5,176 nucleotides of DNA from Paludibacter sp. (GTDB lineage Bacteria > Bacteroidota > Bacteroidia > Bacteroidales > Paludibacteraceae): the NCBI GenBank assembly GCA_028705705.1, contig JAQWCZ010000163.1, forward strand, positions 1 to 5,176, read 5' to 3'. Under the pieces are notes generated by a model. It did not search any database and was not told the origin of the DNA. It saw only the letters and a program-made list of their open reading frames with translations. Each line of letters starts with the position of its first letter. Within the stretch, counting starts at the first letter, position 1. Position numbers and translations under genes: made by a program. Below, one piece after another: positions 1 through 5,176 of the stretch.

Positions 1-1012
1 CACCATTATCTCTCAGGTAAATCAACATATTTTCAAGCACAGTATTCCATCTCGGATCATCGTCCGGTATACCGTATTCTCCCACCATCCCTTTTTTGTT
101 GTATTTTCTCAACCATTCCACAAAAGGTTTCATCCTGTTTACACCCGTTTGTGGGGTTGCTTCTTCCGCTTCATAGGTTGATGGTACAAAAACACCGTTT
201 ACATAACTACCATAAGAACCGGAGGTATTTTTATCGAAATAGATGTGTGCCTGATAAATCAGTTTGTCTGAAGGATCAACCAGATTTCTGAGGTTATCAC
301 TGAATTGCACCCAGTGAAAAGCAGAACTGTAACGATCGCCACTAATCAGAATCGGCGTTTCTGTGTCGACCTGACGGATGCTGTAAATAGCAGCTTGTGC
401 TATATCAAACCAGGCAGTAGTACTTGGCATGTTATAAGGCTCATTCATGATATCATAAGCCCAGATATTTTTATAAGCTTTGAATTCCAACGCTAATTTT
501 TTCCATACATCAGCTAAATGTTCCTTGGTGAGTTTTGGACCAGATCCGATTACAGTTTGTGTTTTACCACCATCAAATGAATACCGCGCAAAATTATGCA
601 TGTCCAGGATGATGGGCATATCTCTATCCTCAGCAGCTTTAACGAACTCTTTCATTTTACCTAAATCAAGTGGGTTCAAAGAACCGTTCATTTCATACTG
701 CACCCTTTCCCAACGAAAAGGGAAACGAATAAGTGTTAATTTTTTTGATTTAAAGTAATCCAGACATTTAGCGGTAGGATAACCATAATGTGTGCCGATA
801 ACACCGGGATAAACACCTCCGAATTCACCACCAGAAAGGTTTACACCAAAACTTTCTATCATGGCATTCGGATAAGAACCGTTGGTATCAGGATTGGTGT
901 CTGGATTAGTGTTGGTATCAGGACCAGTTGGTAACTTGATATCTCTCTCCTCTTCACAGGCACCCAAAAAAATCAGGGAAACAAGGGATAATATATAAAA
1001 AAATTTCTTCAT
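1..1012 (-). CDS. GH5 family endo-beta-1,4-glucanase-type lipoprotein, C-terminus cut by window edge
   Basis: This is a secreted glycoside hydrolase that should cut internal beta-1,4 bonds of a glucan by the retaining mechanism. The frame is open from the ATG at 1012 to the left edge, giving 337 codons without a stop. Residues 1-19 form a lipoprotein signal peptide (MKKFFYILSL..., lipobox LGAC, Cys19), followed by EEE. A short PDTN-rich linker covers residues 31-44. The catalytic domain starts near residue 52 with FGVNLSGGEFG. Visible GH5 landmarks are LIRFPFRWERVQ (Arg96), LDMHNFARY (His139-Asn140), DIMNEP with the acid/base Glu191, QAHIYFD (His256) and GEYG with the nucleophile Glu312. The motif set most resembles GH5 subfamily 5 endoglucanases, a judgement from memory rather than alignment. 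Only the last part of the barrel, and any further domain, is missing. It is the last gene seen in the operon, 60 bases after the IPT lipoprotein gene. Cellulose, mixed-linkage glucan, xyloglucan or mannan cannot be separated as substrate. Confidence 0.93.
   Translation of the reverse strand, partial: MKKFFYILSLVSLIFLGACEEERDIKLPTGPDTNTNPDTNPDTNGSYPNAMIESFGVNLSGGEFGGVYPGVIGTHYGYPTAKCLDYFKSKKLTLIRFPFRWERVQYEMNGSLNPLDLGKMKEFVKAAEDRDMPIILDMHNFARYSFDGGKTQTVIGSGPKLTKEHLADVWKKLALEFKAYKNIWAYDIMNEPYNMPSTTAWFDIAQAAIYSIRQVDTETPILISGDRYSSAFHWVQFSDNLRNLVDPSDKLIYQAHIYFDKNTSGSYGSYVNGVFVPSTYEAEEATPQTGVNRMKPFVEWLRKYNKKGMVGEYGIPDDDPRWNTVLENMLIYLRDNG
881..922 (-). repeat. Short tandem repeat coding a PDTN linker in the GH5 protein
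   Basis: Residues 31-44 of the GH5 lipoprotein contain three PDTN units (31-34, 37-40, 41-44) with a TN insertion after the first. At DNA level, 12-base units lie at 882-893 and 894-905 (two mismatches), and a copy identical to the first lies at 912-923. The 13-mer gttggtatcagga occurs exactly at 881-893 and 911-923. The segment sits between the lipidated N-terminus and the catalytic domain, so it probably acts as a flexible tether holding the enzyme away from the membrane. Unit number could vary between strains. Confidence 0.8.
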
Positions 1013-1025
1013 GTTTTTTTCTTTT

Positions 1026-1059
1026 GGGGAACCATTTTCCGTTAAGTAAATGGTTCCCT
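1026..1059 (-). promoter_or_regulatory. Perfect 11-bp inverted repeat (RNA hairpin) between IPT lipoprotein and GH5 genes
   Basis: The arms gggaaccattt (1027-1037) and aaatggttccc (1048-1058) are exact reverse complements around a 10-base loop. In the minus-strand transcript the hairpin begins 14 bases after the IPT gene stop and ends 14 bases before the GH5 ATG, leaving an A-rich single-stranded leader (about 1013-1026) directly before the start. No U-tract follows it on the minus strand, so it does not look like an intrinsic terminator for this operon. On the plus strand, four T follow the right arm, which would be a weak terminator at best and has no upstream plus-strand gene. Possible roles are an mRNA processing or stability element setting GH5 level, or a protein-binding palindrome. 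The structure is seen; the role is inferred. Confidence 0.6.
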
Positions 1060-1072
1060 TTTAAATACTGTA

Positions 1073-2314
1073 TTATAATTGTGTTCTAACAATTCTTACT
1101 TTCTTGGCAAATCTTAGATTAGTCATTGAAAAATCTGTTGGAGCAATAGTTCCGGCGCCATGGATATAAGCAAAAATAAATTTATTACCAGTTTCAAAGA
1201 GCGGACTACCACCTGATGCGTTCTTATAGTTTTCAAAATCCGACGATATGGTTGTCCATTTACTGTTAGTATGATATGCTACACCTGACAAAGCTGGTAT
1301 CCATTCCTTATCATTTGGTGGCCTGAAACCATTAACCAGAATCCTGATCCTGTCACCCGGCGCAGTAATTGGAAATTCTGTTTTAATTAACAGTTCATAT
1401 TTAATCACATAATCAGATGGGTTGGCACGCATATCTGCAAACATGGCATTGGTAGATGGAGCATCAAACGGATAGTTGTAAATCGGGATATTAGTACTAT
1501 AGGCTGCTACTGTTGGTTTGATACGGGAATAACAAGTTCCGGGGAAAAGCGGAGTTGGGTCACCTTCACGAGTACCATCAGTAGAAAAATTGCTTGAAGA
1601 AGAATTAGTCAGGAAAGCAGGGCTTAAATCCACAATTCTGAAACCCAGATCACGATATGTCAATTCTATCGGGTCGTCGCCTAATACCGCTTTAATTCTC
1701 GGACTGCTGATTGTAACTGTAGCATTATCCGTTACACCATCTGGGACAACCAATGTTACAGCCTGTTCAGTTGTAGAAAGAATTGTGGCCTGATTTCCGT
1801 TCATTTTTATCTCTCCGTTTTCGGTAGTTAAATCGTATAACAGAAGATTATTTCCCTTTAAAACAATTGTATCACCTGCATTTCCGAAATCAAAATTAAA
1901 ACCATTGATAGTCAAATCAGGAAATTTAATTTTAAAAGCATAATCTATTGATCCTTTTGCTGTAGTCACAACCACTTTGTTTGTAATCTCGTTAGGAACT
2001 GTTCCCGGAATTGGAACCACAATTTTAGAAGATATAGCATATACCTCTTTTAAATCTACCGCCTGATCATTGAAAAGGATTGATCTCACCTGACTCAGGT
2101 TTTCTCCATGAATGATAATCATTTGATTGAAACTACCTTCAGTAGTATCCTTTTCCGGATTTTCAACCGGACTTATTCTTGTGATTACAGGGGGACCATT
2201 TGAAACCGTGCCATCATCATAATTATCATCGTAGGTAACAATATCGTCACAAGCTATGAAGAATACTGTCAACAGGAATGTTAATGAAAGATATTTAATT
2301 ATTGAAGTTTTCAT
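1073..2314 (-). CDS. SGBP-B-like surface glycan-binding lipoprotein with IPT/TIG domains
   Basis: This is a complete 413-residue protein, probably a non-catalytic outer-surface glycan binder. Residues 1-22 are a lipoprotein signal peptide with lipobox FIAC (Cys22), followed by DD and an Asp-rich stretch to about residue 34. Residues about 41-131 (PPVITRISPV..., IIIHGENL, SILFNDQAV, VVPIPG) have the pattern of an IPT/TIG immunoglobulin-like fold. Residues about 132-219 repeat it (INGFNFDFGNAGDTIVLKGNNL, LVVPDG). The C-terminal half, about 220-413, is rich in aromatics and resembles the glycan-binding domain of SGBP-B proteins of xyloglucan and beta-glucan PULs. No catalytic motif is visible. 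The ATG at 2314 is fixed by the signal peptide. The gene starts 26 bases after the SusD stop, in the usual SGBP-B slot. The ligand is inferred from the neighbouring GH5, not from visible binding residues. Confidence 0.88.
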   Translation of the reverse strand: MKTSIIKYLSLTFLLTVFFIACDDIVTYDDNYDDGTVSNGPPVITRISPVENPEKDTTEGSFNQMIIIHGENLSQVRSILFNDQAVDLKEVYAISSKIVVPIPGTVPNEITNKVVVTTAKGSIDYAFKIKFPDLTINGFNFDFGNAGDTIVLKGNNLLLYDLTTENGEIKMNGNQATILSTTEQAVTLVVPDGVTDNATVTISSPRIKAVLGDDPIELTYRDLGFRIVDLSPAFLTNSSSSNFSTDGTREGDPTPLFPGTCYSRIKPTVAAYSTNIPIYNYPFDAPSTNAMFADMRANPSDYVIKYELLIKTEFPITAPGDRIRILVNGFRPPNDKEWIPALSGVAYHTNSKWTTISSDFENYKNASGGSPLFETGNKFIFAYIHGAGTIAPTDFSMTNLRFAKKVRIVRTQL

Positions 2315-2340
2315 ATACAGAAGATTTTTAATTGCGTTAA

Positions 2341-4104
2341 TTATTTCCAGCCTGGATTATTCTCAGAAATAGCCTGATTTGTGAGGATTTCATCCTGAGG
2401 GATTGGATACAATAAATGTTTAGACTCCCTCATTTTGATTGTGTTGATTTCATCCACAGTGCCAACTCCGTTCATCACACCGAGGTAAATACCCCATCGA
2501 ATCAAATCCCAGCGTCGATCACTCTCTAATGCGAGTTCCATAGCTCTTTCTTCCAGTACAGCCGAACGAAACTCTTCTTTTGTTTCTATACCACCTGTTT
2601 CAGTGGCACCAAACCACTTAGCTGTTGCATTGCTTCTGGTACGAACTGAATTCAAAGCATCTAATGCATCATTGTTAAGACCGTCAACTTCATTGGAAGC
2701 TTCTGCGTAAATCAACACGACGTCAGCATAACGCAACAAAGGCAACATAGCATCAGTACGGGTAAGAGACCTATCGGTCACATCAGTGTATTTTGTAAGA
2801 TAAGCGAGATATTGCTCACCAATGCTTGAACGATAATCGCGTCCATCGTTAAAAGGAGGCACAGGATCAGCCACCTTATTATCAGAAGCGTCTAAACCTC
2901 TTGCCTTTAATTTCCACTCATTGGTATTTGGATAATATCCACCACCATTCCACGATAAATCTGACTGACGAACAAACCTGTGCATAACACCATCCACAAT
3001 TCGCAGGTCATTATCTTCAAACAACTTATACCAATGGTCTCTCAAACCATGTGATAAACCACCGCCACTCGGCACGTAGCCGTTCACAATCTGGCCGCTG
3101 TATGCACGGGCAAACAAAGCGCCGAAATAATCATCTCCGGATTTTGTCTGTAAGGCAAAAAAGTGTTCTGTACTCGTTCTGCCTGATTTTTTCCAAAGAA
3201 TAGAATACGGGATTAATTCGTGATTTCCGTAGAGTTTATCAATTACGATATCTTTGGCAAGATCTCTGGCAAGTGTATAATACTCCATATAATCAAATGA
3301 CTCATAACCAGCCACCTGTTGTTTCTGAATAGTTAGTTTCTGTGGTTGTGTCAACACTTTTACACTACCATTCATGCTGAAAGGAATACCTCCTTTAACA
3401 TATACAGTGCCACTTGGCATGGCCGCAGAAGCAATCGTGGCATATACTTTCGCAAGTAATGAAGCTGCAGCTCCTGCACTTACACGACCTTCCTTGTAAG
3501 AGGCACTTGTGTTTTTGTATATCATATCCTTTGCATCACTGAGCAAATCGATGATGTGAGCATACACAACCGGAATGGGCTGACGCGGTTGATTTGGATC
3601 ATTACCCTGGTTAATTGATTTTTCATAAATCGGAACTGCTCCATATGCACGAACCAACAGGAAGTAACCATAAGCCTGCAGGAAATATAGTTCTCCCAGA
3701 CAGTTGTTTTTTACTGCATCAGTTACATTTATCATTTTCTCCACGTGGAATATTGCCTCGTTGGTTCTGTTAATCAAATCATAGCTGAGTTTCCAAACCG
3801 CATCCGACTGATTGGTAGCGCCCTGAAAATTACCGGCACCCAGTTCGCCAAAAGCCCAACTTGGACCTGTTACATAATCATTATCGAGTTCCAGACAACG
3901 TGGAAACTCATCGTACACATACATACGAGACAAACCATTGTAAGCACCCATGACCCACATGTCTGCACCCTGATCAGAATCCTCAATTCCTTCATTCGTA
4001 ATTTTTGAAAATGCATTTACATCCAAAATATCACTGCAGGAAGAAAAAATTAATATGGAAAACAGGAAGCTGAATATACCTGCTATTTGAATATTTTTTT
4101 TCAT
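2341..4104 (-). CDS. SusD/RagB family nutrient-binding outer membrane lipoprotein
   Basis: This is a complete 587-residue SusD-like protein, close to the usual family length. These proteins form the lid of the SusC barrel and capture oligosaccharides at the cell surface. Residues 1-23 are a lipoprotein signal peptide (lipobox FSSC, Cys23), and the mature N-terminus begins CSDILDV, typical of the family. The N-terminal TPR-like helical region shows WKLSYDLINRTNEAI (104-118), a GELYFLQAYGYFLLVRAYG stretch (137-155) followed by AVPIY, and GRVSAGAAASLLAKVYA (206-222). The C-terminal half carries LPLLRYADVVLIYAEASNE, then EERAMELALESDRRWDLIRWG (518-538) with its conserved RWDLIRWG core, YPIPQDEI (566-573) and the terminal NNPGWK. 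The gene begins 18 bases after the susC stop. The spacer is A/T-rich with no Shine-Dalgarno motif, as is normal in Bacteroidota. SusD sequences diverge by ligand, so the sequence alone does not give the glycan. Confidence 0.96.
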   Translation of the reverse strand: MKKNIQIAGIFSFLFSILIFSSCSDILDVNAFSKITNEGIEDSDQGADMWVMGAYNGLSRMYVYDEFPRCLELDNDYVTGPSWAFGELGAGNFQGATNQSDAVWKLSYDLINRTNEAIFHVEKMINVTDAVKNNCLGELYFLQAYGYFLLVRAYGAVPIYEKSINQGNDPNQPRQPIPVVYAHIIDLLSDAKDMIYKNTSASYKEGRVSAGAAASLLAKVYATIASAAMPSGTVYVKGGIPFSMNGSVKVLTQPQKLTIQKQQVAGYESFDYMEYYTLARDLAKDIVIDKLYGNHELIPYSILWKKSGRTSTEHFFALQTKSGDDYFGALFARAYSGQIVNGYVPSGGGLSHGLRDHWYKLFEDNDLRIVDGVMHRFVRQSDLSWNGGGYYPNTNEWKLKARGLDASDNKVADPVPPFNDGRDYRSSIGEQYLAYLTKYTDVTDRSLTRTDAMLPLLRYADVVLIYAEASNEVDGLNNDALDALNSVRTRSNATAKWFGATETGGIETKEEFRSAVLEERAMELALESDRRWDLIRWGIYLGVMNGVGTVDEINTIKMRESKHLLYPIPQDEILTNQAISENNPGWK

Positions 4105-4122
4105 TGTTTTATCTTTATAAAA

Positions 4123-5112
4123 TTAGAATTGAACTTTTACACCAAACGAGAATGTTCTGCTTGTAGGATAAGAGTATACATCGACACCTCTACGGGCTGG
4201 ATCACTACCAAAAGCATTTACATCAGGATCGTACCAACTGTAGTTGGTTAAAGTCAGCAAGTTCGAAGCACTTGCATTCACATGAATGCTGTTGATTTCT
4301 TTCAGGAAACCTATCTTTTTGAATGTATATCCAAGATTGATATTTTTCAAACGCAGGTAGGAACCGTCTTCAACATAACGATTGGAAATGAGCCAGGTTC
4401 TTTTTGCCTGGTTTGTTGCTTTAGGCCACTTTGCCGTTTCAGTAGTTTCAGGTGTCCAACGCGATTCGTAAACGGCAACCGGGATATTGGTTGTGTTGTA
4501 AAGCGTTACATTCATGAGGTTACCATTGAAAATATCATTCCCCATAACTCCTTGTAAGAAGAAACTGAAAGTGAAGTTATTCCAGGCAAAATTATTGGTA
4601 ATACCGAAAGTATAATCGGGATTGGTATCACCTATTATATGTAATCCGGGTCTGTATTTAATTTCTCCAATCATAGACTTCACAACATTTGCGTTTGCTG
4701 TTGCATATGTCGGATCTGCTCTGACTTCTGCTTCGTTGTCGTAAAATCCGTCTTCAACATATCCATAGATAGCACCAATTGGCAATCCATTGCGTTGGAT
4801 AAACACATTATCGGCTTTGTACCACAAACGACTTGAGAACTGATCTGCCAGTAACCCCCCAATGCGGTTTCTGTTGAATGACAGGTTAGCATCGATAGTC
4901 CAGTTGAAAGTTTTACTTTGAACAGCCTTGAAACTGGCAGATAATTCAAGTCCCTCGTTAGTTACAAAACCATTGTTGATAATTTGAGAAACATAACCGG
5001 TAGATTGAGGCGTTTTTACATTTTGCAACAAATCCTTTGTGTTTTTGAAATAATAATCAACAATAAAGCTCAAACGGTTTTTCCAAAATCCAAAATCAAG
5101 TCCAACATTATA
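4123..5112 (-). CDS. SusC/RagA-type TonB-dependent transporter, C-terminal barrel part downstream of an in-frame stop
   Basis: This encodes the last 329 residues of a SusC-type outer-membrane transporter that imports oligosaccharides with energy from TonB. Full-length members have about 1,000 residues, so the signal peptide, plug and most of the barrel lie beyond the right edge. The protein begins YNVGLDFGFWKNRLSFIVDYYFKNT and shows amphipathic barrel strands, for example FTFSFFLQGVMGNDIFNGN and SYLRLKNINLGYTF. The family signature NLLTLTNYSWYDPDV is followed by SYPTSRTFSFGVKVQF, with the terminal Phe used for barrel insertion. The frame is continuous with upstream SusC-like sequence except for the TAA at 5113-5115. 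The possible TTG start at 5073 falls inside a barrel strand, has no signal peptide and is not a credible start. The product is therefore likely absent unless the stop is an error or is read through. It sits 18 bases before susD, as expected for a SusCD pair. Confidence 0.9.
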   Translation of the reverse strand, partial: YNVGLDFGFWKNRLSFIVDYYFKNTKDLLQNVKTPQSTGYVSQIINNGFVTNEGLELSASFKAVQSKTFNWTIDANLSFNRNRIGGLLADQFSSRLWYKADNVFIQRNGLPIGAIYGYVEDGFYDNEAEVRADPTYATANANVVKSMIGEIKYRPGLHIIGDTNPDYTFGITNNFAWNNFTFSFFLQGVMGNDIFNGNLMNVTLYNTTNIPVAVYESRWTPETTETAKWPKATNQAKRTWLISNRYVEDGSYLRLKNINLGYTFKKIGFLKEINSIHVNASASNLLTLTNYSWYDPDVNAFGSDPARRGVDVYSYPTSRTFSFGVKVQF

Positions 5113-5176
5113 TTAGTCAGTAGTTTCCCATTTAAGACTCTCATTATATGCATGATCACTTACAAACCCGCTGTGT
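5113..5176 (-). pseudogene. Upstream piece of the same susC frame, ending at a premature TAA
   Basis: Read on the minus strand, 5175-5116 gives 20 codons, HSGFVSDHAY then NESLKWETTD, followed by TAA at 5115-5113 and then YNVGLDFGFW in the same frame. The KWETT-x-x-YNVGLDFGFW pattern is typical of SusC barrels, and the second x is usually Gln or a similar residue. A single C-to-T change in a CAA codon (G-to-A at 5115 on the plus strand) would produce the stop. No frameshift is present, since both sides share one frame. Whether this is a true nonsense mutation or a sequence error cannot be decided here. The gene continues past the right edge. Confidence 0.75.

Noticed and set aside
305..758. 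Two overlapping plus-strand ORFs (305-496, 480-758)
   Set aside because: Both lie antisense within the GH5 catalytic domain, whose motifs are clear on the minus strand. Their translations show no recognisable features.
1026..1062. Hairpin as an intrinsic terminator ending the operon
   Set aside because: On the transcribed minus strand the stem is followed by an A-rich leader and the GH5 ATG, not a U-tract. The T-run lies on the plus-strand side, where there is no gene to terminate.
1590..1793. Plus-strand 67-codon ORF
   Set aside because: It is antisense to the well-supported IPT lipoprotein gene and shows no domain or leader.
3745..4008. Plus-strand 87-codon ORF
   Set aside because: It is the antisense shadow of the conserved SusD N-terminal region.
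1013..4122. Internal promoters with the Bacteroidota TTTG / TAnnTTTG pattern in the three gene spacers
   Set aside because: I found no convincing -7 and -33 pair in the 18, 26 or 60 base spacers. The genes are best explained by a promoter upstream of susC, outside the window.
4282..4949. Plus-strand ORF 4282-4557 and out-of-frame minus-strand ORF 4680-4949
   Set aside because: Both overlap the SusC barrel coding sequence in other frames and lack any protein-like motif.
5071..5073. TTG at 5073 as the start of a separate 316-residue protein
   Set aside because: It lies inside a SusC barrel strand, the frame is open and SusC-like for 13 further codons upstream, and no signal peptide or leader is present.
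5113..5115. Recoding of TAA as glutamine (alternative genetic code)
   Set aside because: The susC, susD and IPT lipoprotein genes all end with TAA at the expected C-termini (VQF, NNPGWK, RTQL), so TAA is a normal stop here.

Overview
The window looks like part of a polysaccharide utilization locus (PUL) from a member of the Bacteroidota. The evidence is a SusC/SusD outer-membrane pair, three consecutive lipoprotein signal peptides with acidic residues just after the lipidated cysteine, A/T-rich DNA, and A-rich leaders without a Shine-Dalgarno sequence in front of the start codons. The genus cannot be told from this sequence alone. All four genes lie on the minus strand, so transcription runs from right to left.

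In transcription order: (1) 5176-4123 is the C-terminal third of a SusC/RagA-type TonB-dependent transporter. It enters from outside the window, and its frame is interrupted by a TAA at 5113-5115. (2) 4104-2341 is a complete SusD-like glycan-binding lipoprotein. (3) 2314-1073 is a complete lipoprotein with tandem IPT/TIG-like domains and a C-terminal domain resembling SGBP-B surface glycan-binding proteins. (4) 1012-1 is a surface-type lipoprotein glycoside hydrolase of family GH5 (endo-beta-1,4-glucanase type), running off the left edge just after the catalytic nucleophile motif. The gaps between genes are 18, 26 and 60 bases. The last contains a perfect 11-bp inverted repeat. The layout is that of one operon, and there is no gene-free stretch longer than 60 bases.

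Inferred joint function: the GH5 enzyme cuts a beta-1,4-linked glucan or related plant glycan at the cell surface, the IPT protein and SusD hold the chains, and the SusC barrel imports the oligosaccharides with TonB energy. The main oddity is the in-frame stop in susC. The reading frame is otherwise continuous and SusC-like on both sides, so this is either a real nonsense mutation (decayed or phase-off transporter) or a single-base sequence error. I saw no sign of an undescribed system; the rest is a recognisable PUL with unresolved substrate specificity.
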